From assembly GCA_015680685.1 (NCBI GenBank), contig MNCI01002045.1, positions 599,848 to 663,847 on the forward strand: a stretch of 64,000 nt of DNA, in the 5' to 3' direction. Positions within the stretch are counted from its first letter, which is position 1. Each line of letters starts with the position of its first letter. Position numbers and translations under genes: made by a program. The notes under the pieces were generated by a model. That model was not told where the DNA came from. It saw nothing but the letters and a program-made list of their open reading frames with translations, and searched no databases. The stretch is from Gnetum montanum (taxonomy: Eukaryota; Streptophyta; Gnetopsida; Gnetales; Gnetaceae). Of this stretch, positions 1-12,111 are shown in pieces.

Positions 1-771
1 ACTTGGGATATGTGGTACAAAATAGGGAAAGGGAGTATGAGAGGCTTGTGGTTTTTAAGGCCCCTATGAGGGTCTTGCTAATATGATAAAGGAAGATGGT
101 GAGGTAGACATCATTGGGGGAAAGTGCATAGGACAAAGTTGTATTGTAAAGGGCATGGATGAGAATAAGGAGGTGGACTAAAACATAAGTTGTGGTTGGT
201 GTATGGAAATGATGGAGGTAGATCCAAACATGGCAAGATAGAAAAGAGGGAAGGGTTGAGAGATCAATCCTATGGAAGAGCCAAGGGAGGTCAAATTGGG
301 TATAGTGGCTCAGGGAGCTAATTATTGAAAAAGGATTTAAATAAAGTTGTTAGGTTTAGGTTGAACCTTGAATTTGTCATGCTCTTCATGGTGATCCTCT
401 GAGTTGGCCTTCTTACTTTGCTCATCGGTCTTAATTAACTGGGATAGTATGCAAGTGTGAATGTTGTTCAATGGTATTTTGTTGTATGGGGAAGGAATGT
501 GCTCCTTTCCATTTCGGTGAATCAACTCATACTCATGTTTGGACTTAGTTTCCACCTATGGAATAAGTAAGATAGCTTGGATTTTGGTACAAGGGAAGTT
601 GTAGTACTCTTCATTTATTATGGAAAAATCCAAGCTCTATCTACTTTCTCCAAGTGATTGCTTATGCTTAGCCACAGTTGGATCTTTTGGGTCATACACC
701 CTCATTGCATCTTGGTTGCAGGCCATGTCTATAAAGTTAATGGGCAAAAAAATTAATTTACTAAAAGGCAT
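1..771 (-). pseudogene. gag: gag N-terminal remnant of element B
   Basis: Reading down from an ATG at 771, the product starts MPF and soon has VYDPKDPT, closely matching the gag starts of D (12112) and E (51707). A clear stretch at 555-337 contains KHEYELIHRNGKEHIPSPY, which matches ECEYELIH-type text in E and NYEMIHRGG in F. A stop interrupts it near 640. Beyond 337 only degenerate linker-like sequence runs to the window edge. The family role is the structural capsid-precursor protein of a Ty3/gypsy element. This is the N-terminal arm, ahead of the usual capsid domain, which would lie left of the window. It follows the minus-strand LTR and primer site at 1493-2850. Confident as a gag relic; not functional. 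Confidence 0.72.
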
Positions 772-1492
772 TGACTATAATTTAACTTTGGTTTTATTTT
801 TTAATTAATTAAGTAAAAATTCTAGCAAGTGGAATTGCCCAAGGTGTACATAATTTTAGTTGTAAAAATTGTTAAAACTGCAACTATAGGTGTAGTGGAA
901 GTTATAGAAGTAGTGGTATGGACTGCACTTGGAAAAATATGGTAATTTTAATTTTGGAAAAAATAACCATGTTGGCTTTGCGAGTAAGAACTATGTTAGG
1001 GAGTAAGTGTAAATGTTTATTTTTCCCAGAAAAACTACACTAGGATTATTTCCACTTGAAAGTGTAAGCTAGTTTTTAAATGGTATATGAAAAATGTTGA
1101 TTTTTCCAAGAACTATGTTGAAGTCTTGGGAATAACCATGTTGGCTTTTCCCACCAAATTTTATAGTAGGGTGATAAGGTTGTTGAGGAAAAACTACATT
1201 GACCTTTACAACATCCAAAGGTAGGTTTTAGCAAGGAAACGTGACAAGCTTTGTAGGAAACCATGCTAGCTTTATGAAGTTAAAAAACTACTTTGAAGAT
1301 TTTGGAAACACCCAAATCACCTATAATTGATACACTAGGTATTGGTTGCAGAAAATGGATAGCAACATTGGTTTTCTTGGCATAGATTTTTTGTAGGTTT
1401 TAAAAACTTTTAATGTAGGTTGAAATGTTTTAATTTGTAAAAATTATTTTCAAATGGGACAAAGAAAGATTGGATGAAAAATTTGGGTGGAG
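772..1492 (-). other. Leader of element B
   Basis: Untranslated leader between primer site and gag ATG on the minus strand. It is AT-rich and decayed, with repeated phrases such as 'aactatgttg' and 'aaccatgttggcttt'. Equivalent leaders lie at 11341-12111 (D) and 50962-51706 (E). No gene seen. Confidence 0.6.
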
Positions 1493-1515
1493 GCCCTCCT
1501 TCTAGCACTAGAAAC
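1493..1515 (-). promoter_or_regulatory. Primer binding site of element B
   Basis: Directly next to the LTR end, the minus strand reads TAGTGCTAGAAGGAGGGCC. The same stretch follows the 5' LTRs of F (TGGTGCTAGAAGGAGGGCC), D and E. Position and conservation fit a tRNA primer site; which tRNA is not identified. Confidence 0.6.
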
Positions 1516-2850
1516 TATAACACTTGAAACATTTGGTTGCTGGAAAACAAAAAATTTTAGGTGGAATAGCTTAACCTTGGATCCTAATGGCCTTTGAGAA
1601 AGAGGATTGAAGGTGCCCTAAATGGTCTTGTCGATCACCTAGGGACTTAGGAAGTGTAAATAATTTAAATAAAAATTGCAAATGCACATTAAGAAAATGC
1701 ACAGAAATGAATTATAAATAAATTTGCACAAGAAATGAACTACAAGATTTTTTACAATAATAAAATATTAAAAATAAAGAGCTTAACATGTATACAAATT
1801 GTATGCCTAAATGCACAAGGAATTGCATGGATGAAGCTAAAAACCTATTGAAGCTGGTAGGTTATGCTTTGTAGTCAGCCCCACAATCCAAGTACTTCCT
1901 AGCTTTGATTAGCAAAGCTCCTTGTGGGTGCTTAGCTAGGATTTATAGCATTAGGGACCAAGTATGTAAATGATGTTCTTGACCTTTTGTAATTTTGGAA
2001 CTATGCTAGGAGTCTCCAATGCCTAGTTAGTCTCCAATGTGTTGTAAAAAAAGTCTCATAAATGTCAATGCTTTTAAGTGCTCAAGGTTGCATAAGGTGT
2101 GGAGCCAAGAAAATTTTTTGATTGAAGAATCTTTTGTTGAACCTATGTAATGTGTTCAAATTTAGCTTTTATATGCTATATGGTTGCTAATTTGTGGTTG
2201 CAAATCTCTACATGACTATTGATAGATCGATGTATTTTTTAGGTGTGACAGGCCTTTATTTTTAGCATAGTTTTCTATTTTTGGTAAGTTTTGATGTACA
2301 TAGGCCATCAAAACTATGTTGGATACCATAAATAGTAAATGGATTTTGTAACTATGATGGCTTTACCCAACTACATTAGCCTCATGGGAGTTATGATGGC
2401 TTTCTAGGATCCATGCTGGCATTGCTAAAAGTATGATAGCCTTGTGGAACCACATTGAAATTATTGGAACTATGCTAAGAGTTATGAAAAACATGTTGAC
2501 CATTGTTGGGAAAATGAAAACCCAACAACTTGAATGCTAAGTGTAGGTGGTTCTAGCATAGTTTTGAATATGGCTAACATAAAAACTATGAAAACACCAA
2601 ATTTGGCAATTGTCAAGGCATTTTCAATCTTTCCAAGCTTGAATATGGACATGAAATAAATTTTTTCACATGGGAAATGAGGCTACGACAAATTATGAGG
2701 CATTTTTTAGCCCAAAAAGTATAAAGTATGTAAGATTGCAACTCATGGACTACAAACATTACATTTTACAATGAAAATCTAGCCACAAGTTCAATGGTGA
2801 AGGTTACAATGCCAAAAAGTTACAACATGAATTTTCTTGATGGTGTTTTA
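1516..2850 (-). repeat. 5' LTR of element B (minus strand)
   Basis: Reverse complement of the LTR family seen in D, E and H. It starts at 2850 with TAAAACACC (family TGAAACACC, so TG has become TA) and ends at 1516 with GTTATA just before the primer site. It shares the U5 phrase about a decision on 'ttgggatccaaggttaa' with D and E. About 1.34 kb. CpG is almost absent, so it is old. The left part of the element lies outside the window. Confidence 0.8.
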
Positions 2851-3979
2851 GTAGCCTATAGGTCCTTTCCAGCACTTACAATTTTCTCTCTTTGAGTATT
2901 TTTACTTAGTTTTATTTCTTGTTCTCATTTGCACTTGATCCTTGTTTCTACTTGTAGGTTTGTGCAAGAGACTCTCTTTGATACCATGATAGGGCAAGGA
3001 TTTAAGTCCTCCTAGAGCTTTTAGATTTGTAAGTTGATGGAAATGGGGAAAGCTTAGGTACTTATAGTACCCATGATGTAGCATGGCTATAAAGTTGCAT
3101 GCACAAAAAGGAAACTAAGAATTGAACTCCTTGAAAATGAGCTAATGAGAATAACTAGATATGAGGTAGATCCAAGCATAATCCAAGCTATCCTATCAAG
3201 CTCACCCGGTCTAAGAAAGCCACACTGGTAGACTATTTGCTTAGTACAGATGAAATATAGGCCATGGAAAGTGACATTGGGAAACATCTCATTGAGAACC
3301 CTAATATTAATGTTAACAACTAAAATTTCTAGTTTCATGATGAGAAAAGTGAGAAAAGTTAAGATATCAATGTTCATGATGGTGATGAGGAAAAGACTTC
3401 TCATGTTACTCTTCCTATAGATTTTTTTCATCCATCAAATACGATCATAACACAATGCATGAACCTCGTTAGCTTCTCTCACTACCTACTTCAATTAACC
3501 CCATTATCATGATTCTACTAGTAGCTAGTAAGTCATCCACGTATAATCTCTTTCCAAATACTAGTGTTATTAATGCATGATTCTATCTTTCAAATCCCAA
3601 TTTAATGTTAATTTTTTCTCAACCAATATCACATATGCGAAAGACTTAATTAGTAGAAGTGTCACTACCATTTTTTTCACCTATGTAGCATGTACCCTAG
3701 TATCATGCACGTCAAATTTCCATATGAGACAATATACCAATGCAACCATTTTTACCATTTTGTAACCTCATTTGTGGTAATCGTATAGTTCTATTAATTT
3801 TTGGTGTTTCACCTATGGTAATGCTCTTATCGCGAGACCTCATATCTAGGCTCTAAGTGAATGAAGAATAAACATAAAAAGCCATAGCATTGCATGGGGG
3901 TAGTTTCATCATCTCTATTACACATTTTCCTTTCAATCCTATTAGTCCTTTGGTCTTCCCTGCTCAAGCTTTCAAAGGC
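2851..3979. other. Unassigned stretch, probably 5' part of element C
   Basis: No recognisable domain. A short open stretch near 3085-3230 on the plus strand reads LRIELLENELMRITRYE, then hits a stop; open frames on the minus strand here look like chance. Its place before the gag relic suggests a decayed gag N-terminus or leader of C. Confidence 0.35.
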
Positions 3980-4800
3980 ATTTAATTGCCAAATTTTTCT
4001 ACATATAACAAAGAATCTGATTAGATGAACCATGTTATTACCTTCTGTAATGTATGGATGCTACTTGACAATTATCCCCACACCATCCTTAGAAGATTTT
4101 TAAACTCCGTGATTGGCAAAGTACTTGAATGGTATAGATCACTCCCCCATGCATCTATCATATCCTTAGAAAAACTCTTCACTACCTTTGTGAAGAGTTT
4201 CAAATATAATATCATTAAGGATGGTACTTTGCCAAACCTCCTAAAAATTAAGCAAGCTTCCAATGAATCTATCTTCAAGTTCATCTCTAGGTGGACATCA
4301 GCAACCATAGAACTTACACATTAATTACCTAACAACTAGTTACTAGACATTTTTGAAGAAGATATGAATGATTATAGTAGAAGAAAGTTGATCTACCCCT
4401 TTCTTGTTTGCCTTCATGATGCAATAACCTCCACAATGTATATTAAGGAGGTGAATATTCAACACAATGATCCAAAGTGGTTCAAATTCAAGAACAAAGA
4501 AAATAAAGTAGCAAGTAAAGACAAGTAGACCCAAAATACTTATCAGATGGTGGCTTTGGTAAACCAAAATATAATAGGCTCATCATCAAATAGTGAAGTC
4601 AATGATGTAAGGAAGAACATGAGCCCCAACCTGATGTATGACAGTGGTGGGTAAAATACATTCAACAATGGAGGACAACCAAGGAGGCCACCAAAATACC
4701 AATCCAAGTACCATAAATTCTCAATCAAGTACACTCAAATATATAGTATACTACTTAAGGATTGATGCATAATGCCTAAGTATATTTTAGAACAAATGAG
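3980..4800 (+). pseudogene. gag: gag relic of element C
   Basis: The stretch 4025-4324 contains VLEWYRSLPHASIISLEKLF and then a FKYNI phrase. This matches the capsid-domain (retrotransposon gag family) signature seen intact in F as LDWYRALPRSSISTLEELL followed by FKYNL. Flanking sequence to about 4800 is gag-like but broken by stops. The expected finger of the C-x2-H...H...C type is not recognisable. The protein would form the particle shell. Fossil only. Confidence 0.65.
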
Positions 4801-5929
4801 GGTACCATTCAAAAGTCTTTAAACCTTGGCCATTGATCATTCCAAACATATGGAAGGAGATCCATTAGTTTCTAAGTGGTACAATCCTAATAAGTTTTTC
4901 TAATATTATGAATCTTGAGGATTGTAACACCCTTGAAGATGGCATTCAAGTATTAGTAGAGAAAGGAATAATTGTGTTCAATACTATCATCCAATCCAAT
5001 AACTAAAATGTGCAAATTCATTAGGATCCTCTAAATTTCCATTCAAGGAGAACTTCAGCCTTCCACATGGGATCCAAAGAAAATCATCTATAAGCCCTCT
5101 TTGTTGTCCAAATGGATTCTTTCTATTACCAATCTTCATCATCCTCTTATTTTATCCCATCAAGCTATAAGAAGATTTTGATAATTAATCTTCATTGGAA
5201 TGATGTCAATGCCTCTCCTCCCTAGAATGTAGGAAGGGCTCCATTAGTATCTAATATGACTTCTTACTATGATGAAGTTCCTATGACATTCTAGTCTATT
5301 TTCTCTTATCCTCTCTCTTGCATAAGAAAGAGAGTTCCCATGCTTACTCACCTTGTTCATTATCCTCTTGTCTTGCCCTAGGCCATGCATCCACCATATC
5401 ATTCTTTATCTCCACCAAAATTACAAGAGCCTTCCTTGATCCCTACTTCTACTTCATCCATTAGAATTCTCAAAAGGACTGAAAAGGAGACACTAGTTAA
5501 TGATAAGGAGAAAGATATGAAAATGGCTATGAAGACAAAAAAAAAATTCATTTCAAGATGCATCAAATGAAAATCCTGCTACTTCCATTATCATCTCAAC
5601 TTCATGAACCACATTTCCCCTACGCCAGCTTCCAAAACTATAACTTCTAAAAATAAGGCTACACCTCAAATTACCATTACCATGAAGTTAATAGGGATAA
5701 TTATTTTTCTAATTGACCTCATTTCCACATTCACAAAACATTATTTGGTGTTGAAGGAAGTGATAAAATCCATCATGGTGCCTTTGGACATTTAGCTCCA
5801 TGTTCATGTGATCTCATCAATGCTCAATCCTTTGTGTTATGAAGCTAACTATTTAATCTTTAAGAAAGAGAACATCAAAACACATCCTGTGATGGATGTT
5901 ATGTATTAGCCTCTATTTTATCACATCTA
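4801..5929 (+). other. Decayed gag-protease linker of element C
   Basis: Low-complexity Ser/Pro/Lys-rich remnants (for example around 5385-5570 and 5604-5795) resemble the proline-rich linker between gag and protease in D, E and F. No independent gene is supported. Confidence 0.4.
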
Positions 5930-6330
5930 TGGATTTGAAAAAACATGTTGCTACAATTAGTACATGTGGATGATATATTCAGAACCAATGTCATATCATG
6001 GATAGTCATTAAGCATTCTAACCTTCAAAAATAGATTATGTACTCTAAGTGCAACTCCTCTCTAGTTTTATTTATTGATGCTAGAGTAGAAATCATATGA
6101 ACAAGAAAATTATCTTTTTCTATAGGTAGTATGATTGAATTTAAAATTGTATTTTCTATTAGAGATTCATTCGAAATTAATACTATTTGAGGATAACCTT
6201 GGTTAGCATATCATCATGCTATTTCATCACCCTTGCATTAAGAAATATACTTCCCTTGCAAGGATAGACAAATAGTCTTGAGTAATGATATTGAAATCTT
6301 AGCTATTTCATAATTAGATGTATTGGAAGA
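5930..6330 (+). pseudogene. pro: Aspartic protease relic of element C
   Basis: Near 5965 the plus strand can be read VDDIFRTNVI, matching VDDGAATNVI in F and MDDGIATNVI in E, the active-site segment of the retroelement aspartic protease. About 300 bases later LPCKDRQIVLSNDIEI matches LLYEGGEIIIHDD in E. Stops separate the two. The family enzyme cleaves gag-pol in the particle. Order and spacing support the call although the sequence is badly decayed. Confidence 0.5.
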
Positions 6331-7850
6331 GACTAGATTAGGATTTGAACCTACTCTTGTTGGTTAGACATCCTCGACAAAAGAAAGTAATGAATTTGAT
6401 GCAATCATTCATTGGTCATCTAGCACCTACAAATTTGTAGATCTAGGATTTGATGAGTTTTACATTATTTAATTCATTAAGGGCATAAAGGTTTTCACTA
6501 GATCTGATGCTAGAAAATCCATTGATAAGGCATCATAGTATTAAATATTTATAGTTCTTTTCCTATTTTATCTTCATTTATCTTTTATATTTGTGTATGT
6601 TTCTTAATATGAAATGAATTTTAGCTTCCTTAGATTAGTTCAATCATTGTACTTTTTTATTTTCAATCATGTCTACTTATTTAGCATAGTCTTGCTTATC
6701 ACCTTACTCTAGTATTTACTATAATTTATTGTACATTTTATCACATTTTTTTCTAGTGTTTTCTTCATTTTTACATTGAAAAATCAAAAATTTATAATTA
6801 TAGAAAATTTAAAAAAAAACTTAAAAATTTGTAAATATAGAAAACCATAAAAGCATAAATACGTAAAACAAAAATTCCATAAACAATAGTTCCATGTAAC
6901 ATAGTTCTCAATTTCCATGCAAATACATTTCAATGTAAATCTATCACATTTAGCAAAAACATATATGCTAAAGCACAACCAAAGATCCTAATATTTACTC
7001 CTCTTAATCTCATGCTTTACACTTATAAAATTTGTCATACTCAGCTTTCAATCTTTCATACCTTAGAAATTTTTAGATTTTGGTTTTTTCTTTAAAGCTT
7101 AGAAAATTTTCTAACTCCTTTACCTTGGCTCCATGCCATATAAAATTCTTTAACTTTTTTAGGCCCTAGAAAAATTTTCCCTTACCCTACCATGAAGACT
7201 TTCCAACCTTTTTTCTCATTCTTCTAACTTAAATTTTTTTTCCATGTTCTTTGCCTTTATAAAAATTTGATACTTCTTTCTCCTCTACATGTTAGAAAAT
7301 TCTCTAACTTTTCTATCTTTTCAAAACTTAGAAAATTTTCTACCTTTCTCTCCACACATAGGCAAAATTTTCATCCTTCCTCAAAACTTAGAATCTTCTT
7401 CCTATCTCTTCCTTGAAAAATTTTAATTTATTTTTTCTCTAATTCTTCTTATTTTATGGAAGAAAAATTGAAATATTTTCTAATTATTTTTCTTATTTTA
7501 ATTTTTTTATATAACTATTAGTTTCTCTCTTAGGCTTTATAGGCCATGGATCCTAAGTTACACCATCATTTGCATGAACCACTTGCTATGGCTGGGCCTT
7601 GTGGTCGAATCTGTTAGCCTTTCAATGAGGATTTGATCAATTTTTCATCCATTAACCCCTTAGATTCTATTATATAGACCCAAAATATCACCAAGAAATA
7701 CTTAATTTCTCAAACTAACCTTCCCATATTAGATCATGAATCCATTTTGACTAATGATCCATGAAAAGAACTCACTAGAAAATATCACTGAAATGAGAAA
7801 AAGACCTTACAACTAGGGGAAAACCTACTTGAAAACATTAAGAAATCCAT
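6331..7850 (+). other. Protease-reverse transcriptase spacer of element C
   Basis: AT-rich spacer without a gene. It occupies the place where D, E and F carry the antisense gene, but no FCP1-like or other exon of that gene is recognisable on the minus strand. Confidence 0.5.
7050..7450 (+). repeat. Degenerate T-rich tandem repeat in element C
   Basis: The phrase 'cttagaaaattttctaac' and close variants recur about every 50-60 bases with T/C-rich filler. Old tandem array in the spacer of C. Confidence 0.5.
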
Positions 7851-8700
7851 TCTAAAATACACTTAGAAGAAATTCTATTTCTTTTACATGGGGATATGAT
7901 GACATGCCTAGTTTTGATCCCATTCTCATCCAACATAACATCATACTTAAGGAAGGATTCAAACCTGTTAAGCAAAAAGCTTGAATATGAAGCATGTATT
8001 GGCCTTAGCCATAAAAATGAAATCATGAAAATTTACAATGCTGGATTTATTGGTTCCATAGATTACTCTAATTAGGTATCTAACATGGTGATTATTCCTA
8101 AGATAAATGGATCTATTAAGATATGCAGTGATTTTCATGACCTCAAATAAGTAACATTGAAAGATGATATTCTACTATCCAATATTGATCAACTTATAAA
8201 CACAACGATAATTCATGTGTTATTGTTTTATGAATGGTGTTTTAGGCTACAATAAAGTTTAAATCAATCACAAGCATTAATACTTTACAACTTTCATGAC
8301 CTCATGGGGGATCTTTTGTTACATGATAATGTCTTTGGAGCTTAAGAATGCTAGAGTGACATATCAATGGATCATGATCTTCATATTTAGTGATATGATA
8401 TTTAAAACAATCAATGATTATGTGGATCATCTAACAGTCAAAAATAACATCACAATTAATCATCCCACTAACTTAGACCTAGTGTTGGCTTGTTGCAACA
8501 AGTATAACCTTCACTTAAATGCCAAGAAGTATATTTTTGATGTGAAAACAAGTAAGATGTTAGGATTTATAGTTTCAAATAATGGTAGAGTTGTAGATCT
8601 TAACAAATTTAAAGCAATCATGAACATCTCACCACCTAAGTATGTTAAGGACATGTTTATTTTGCAAGGTAGACTCTAATCCATTTATCATTTCATATGC
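7851..8700 (+). pseudogene. pol: Reverse transcriptase relic of element C
   Basis: Begins near 7895 with WGYDDMPSFDP, the counterpart of WSYEDMPGLDP in F. It continues through a broken 'AGFIGSIDYS' segment to an open part at 8296-8679. That part holds a GIFCYMIMSLELKNARVTYQ-like block, then the catalytic loop reading YVDH at 8419-8430 in place of YVDD, then KMLGFIVSNNG. The loss of the second catalytic Asp and many stops show it is dead. The family enzyme copies element RNA into DNA. Confidence 0.75.
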
Positions 8701-9180
8701 AACCTAACTGATCAATTTCATCTCCTTTATTACTTTCTCAAGAAATCTAAAACTTTCAATTGGGACTCAAAATGTCAAGAAGATTTTGATGCAATCAAGT
8801 AGAACCTTAACAACCTTTTCATCCTTTATTCTTATCAATTTAATCTCTCTTTCTATCTCTATCTTTCTAAGTCTAATCACTCTATTGCAACCATGATTTA
8901 CCAATGATGTGAAGATGGTGTTGATCTTCCTATCTATTACATTTCTTATCCTTTATTTGATTGTAAAAAACATTAAATGGACATAGAAAAATATTTCTTA
9001 GGCCTAGTCTTTGCATTTAAGAAATGGAGACATTACCTATGAGGGACAAAGGTTCATGCCATTTTCCGAGACAATGTTTTATGATCTATTGCTATCAATT
9101 CATATGATAATAACTACCTGTCGAAATGGAAAATTATTTTAACCAAATTTGATTTATCCTACCTTGCATAATAGTGGATT
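8701..9180 (+). pseudogene. pol: RNase H (gypsy type) relic of element C
   Basis: Contains FNWDSKCQEDFDAIK, then YLSKSNHSIATMIYQ and later KYFLGLVFAFKKWRHYL. These are the counterparts of FEWTDDCERAFDSLK, YLATSDVALVVLL and FTLKKCRHYLF in F. It degrades the RNA strand during reverse transcription in working relatives. Broken by stops. Confidence 0.65.
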
Positions 9181-9299
9181 AAGGAATAATTCATCATGGA
9201 TATACTTACATTGGCTCAACTCTATGAACCATTTGTTGTAGCCATTCAACCTCCCCTTGAGAAATTATGTAAGGAAGAGGTAATCCCTCCTCTAACTAT

Positions 9300-9730
9300 A
9301 ATGTTGAAACATAAGGATTTTGATTGATATTTGTATTTTGATGGTATGCATATAGCCTAAGTTTTAAGTATGAATAGTATTCTAAATTGCTAAGGTATGA
9401 ATCTAATTTATCAAACTTATAAATTTGATCTTCCATATACTCAAAATGTGGGAAAATATGAAGGTTGCAAACAAGATATGCTTTTATTCTTTTTACTTGG
9501 AACCAAAAGACTTTGTGTGCATGGTGATTCCCAATTGGTTATACACTAGGAAAATAAAAAATATTCTTGTAAAACTGAACATATTTAACATTATTTAGAC
9601 GTAGCAAAAAAATTGATTTCTTGGTTTGACAAATGCTTACTCACACATATCTACTATTCAAAAAACATTCTTGCTAATGTGATATTGACCTTTTCTCTTC
9701 TTTTCAATCCTACTTTACTCAAGGATTATT
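9300..9730 (+). pseudogene. pol: Second RNase H relic of element C
   Basis: Reads YLYFDGMHIA, then KYEGC and VHGDSQLVIH, matching LYFDGASTA, YEGLLRGLL and GNSMLVINQ in F. A second RNase H after the first is a known mark of the Tat lineage. Stops interrupt it. Confidence 0.6.
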
Positions 9731-9812
9731 ATCTCATTCAATACAAGATACACCTATTATGGTTATGGATACATAACACATTATCTTAGTTAACTTAGAC
9801 GAAGATGAACAT

Positions 9813-10035
9813 ATGTCTTATTCAAAAAAGGATGCTATCTGTAAACATTTTAAAAATTTTTATATTGTTGATCCTAGTATTTTATGTCACCTATCTATGT
9901 TAGACATTCTTTTACATCAACTAAGTAAGGAAAAAACACAAAACGTGTTAGAACAAGTTCATTCTAGCATATGTGGAGGTCATTTAGGCTCATGATCTAT
10001 ACTACCTTGTATCATTTCATTAGGTTACTAGTGGC
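9813..10035 (+). pseudogene. pol: Integrase N-terminal zinc finger of element C, split by D
   Basis: Contains LEQVHSSICGGHLGS, the His pair of the HHCC integrase finger (F has VHEGLCGGHVA). A few codons later, at LGYxW, the sequence is cut at 10035 by the LTR of element D. The finger's Cys pair (CDKCQHH) resumes after 31719, proving one gene interrupted by a 21.7-kb insertion. Confidence 0.8.
10031..10035. repeat. Left target-site duplication of element D
   Basis: GTGGC directly before the 5' LTR of D; the same five bases follow its 3' LTR at 31715-31719. Confidence 0.85.
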
Positions 10036-11340
10036 TAAAAAATCACCTAGAAAATTCATTTTGTAACTTGTAACCTTCATCACCCAACTTGACATAAGAT
10101 CTTATTGTAAATGTAATGTTTGTAGCCCATGAACTACAATCTTGCATATTTTAACTTTTTGGGGTTGAAAAATACCTCATAAGTTGCTACTACCTCACTT
10201 TCCAAATGGAAAAATTCTATCATGTCTATATATGGGCTTGGGAAGGCTAAAAATGCCTTGGCTATAGTTAAATTTGGCATTTTAAAGGGTTTTTGTTTAG
10301 GTACAGCCTCGACTACGATGGAACCATCTACCCCTAGCATAGATGGTGTTTGGTTTTCATTTTCCAACATAACCTAGTGCAGTCACCACAAAACCCAACA
10401 TAGCTGCACACATCCAACATTGGTATTGTTGGGTTTTCCATTTTCCCAACAATGGCCAATGTAGGCATAACTATCTTCCAGTGGTGGTAGCATTGCTAGC
10501 ATGGTCATCATGGATTTCTAGCAGCTATAGTTTGGCCAACNCAAAACTTGCTATAAATGGTCAACTTTGTTGAAAACCATAGTCATTACACCTAAAAATA
10601 AACATCAATTGGTCAACAATCAAGGCAAAAATTTGTAGCATGAAATCAACAACCTCAAGCCTACAAAAGCCAAACATAAACACATAATTCAGGTTTTAAA
10701 CATTTTTTCTTGGAAAATTCCAAAAATAATTTTGTTTTAAACATTTCTTCAATTAAGAAACCTAGCAACCTTTACAACCTCAAGCATTTTACACGCTTTT
10801 TTGCACTTGTAAGACTTTTGGGAAGTAACTGGAATCTACTTGAGCACTAGAGACTCTTAGCATAGTCCCATTACCACCAAAGTCAAACATCATTATTTAC
10901 ATCGTGAACACCCAAGTGTTGCTAACATGAATAGAAACCATCAAGGAGATGTACGAGATTGGTGTTGGAAAGTACTTGGATTGTGGAGTTTGATTGCAGA
11001 ACACAACTTGCTAGCTTCAATAGGATTCAACCTTCATCCAAGTTAGCTTCTTGTGTATTTGAGCAACCATTTGTACTTCTTGAAATTTATACTTTTATTC
11101 AATGAAGTTTTTAGTGTATTTGTAGTGTAGATATAGTTTCAAGTTTAATTCTCTATTTATTTATTTTCATTCGAATCTACAATTTTATTTTTCCATTTAC
11201 ACTTTGTAAGTCCTAGGGTGATCGAAAAGACTATCCAGGGTGCCTAGGATCTTATTTCTTTGAGGATCTTGGGATCCAAGGTTAAGCTATTGCACCTAGG
11301 ATTTTTGGTTTTCTATTGACCAAATTTTCTAGGTGGTATA
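10036..11340 (+). repeat. 5' LTR of element D
   Basis: Aligns along its length with the 3' LTR at 30270-31714. It starts TAAAAAATCACC (3' copy TGAAACACACC) and ends GGTATA. It is about 140 bases shorter than its partner; the missing stretch falls at the single N at 10541. TATATAT at 10227-10233 is a plausible promoter box. Confidence 0.85.
10541..10541. other. Single N, probable assembly join
   Basis: The sequence jumps at the N. The 3' LTR has about 130 extra bases at the matching place. Confidence 0.6.
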
Positions 11341-12111
11341 GGTTTTGATGCCAAAAGGAGGGCCTTCCCTCAAATTATCAGCCCAAAAAACCTATTTCAA
11401 AATTTTGCAAAATATTTTCAAACATTTTTTTAAAAACCAATTATTACATATTCTAAACCTTAAAACCTACAAACCTTGAACTTCAAAAACCAATGTTGGT
11501 GTCCTAGTTCCCATCCACAATACCCAACATAGTTATGGTTGGTGATTTGAGTGTTTACTACATTTTCAAAGTAGCTGCTAGATACTTTGAAACTATTGTA
11601 GTCAATACCAAAACCTCTAATTTTTGCCAATTGAAACCTATGTTTGACACCTAACAACCACTGTAGATCATTTGAAAATCCAAATGTACATGTTGTGTAA
11701 TTTTGCAGGACAAAGATAATGTAGACACTACTAGGACTATAGCATAGTCTTTAGAAGATCCAAGATTTTGACAATTTATTGCTTAAAACCAATGTAGACA
11801 TACTTTGAATGAAAACCCCTAGCTTGGTTTTACCAAGTAAAAATCCATTTTCCACCATCTACCTTAGTGTAGTTGGCTAGAAAATACTATGTTCTACTGC
11901 ACACTTCATAGCGTAGATCTTGCCTAGTGTAGTTGGTGTTACCAACTTGAACACCATAACACCATTTTTCTAAGTGTAGTATATACCATTTATACTATAG
12001 TAGCAATGTCAACCATTTTTTCCATTTATAGTCAACTACTCCATTGGGCAATCCCAACTTACTAAAATTTTTACTTAAAATAGTAAAATGTCTAAAAAAA
12101 CATCTTTGATA
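11341..12111 (+). other. Primer site and leader of element D
   Basis: The first bases after the LTR read GGTTTTGATGCCAAAAGGAG, aligned with the TGG-starting primer site of F. The rest, to the gag ATG, is an AT-rich leader without a gene. Confidence 0.6.

Larger units (their letters stand above)
2851..10035 (+). mobile_element. Element C, left part (old Ty3/gypsy, Tat-like)
   Basis: Outermost plus-strand element. Relics follow in the order gag, protease, reverse transcriptase, RNase H, second RNase H and integrase zinc finger. It stops at 10035 where element D is inserted, and its integrase resumes at 31715. Neither LTR of C is visible. Unlike D, E and F, its protease-reverse transcriptase gap is only about 1.3 kb and holds no antisense gene. 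Every domain carries stops and frameshifts. Confidence 0.75.

Noticed and set aside
3087-3431. Minus-strand open frame of 114 codons
   Set aside because: Hydrophobic, AT-driven, no similarity to any other copy here.
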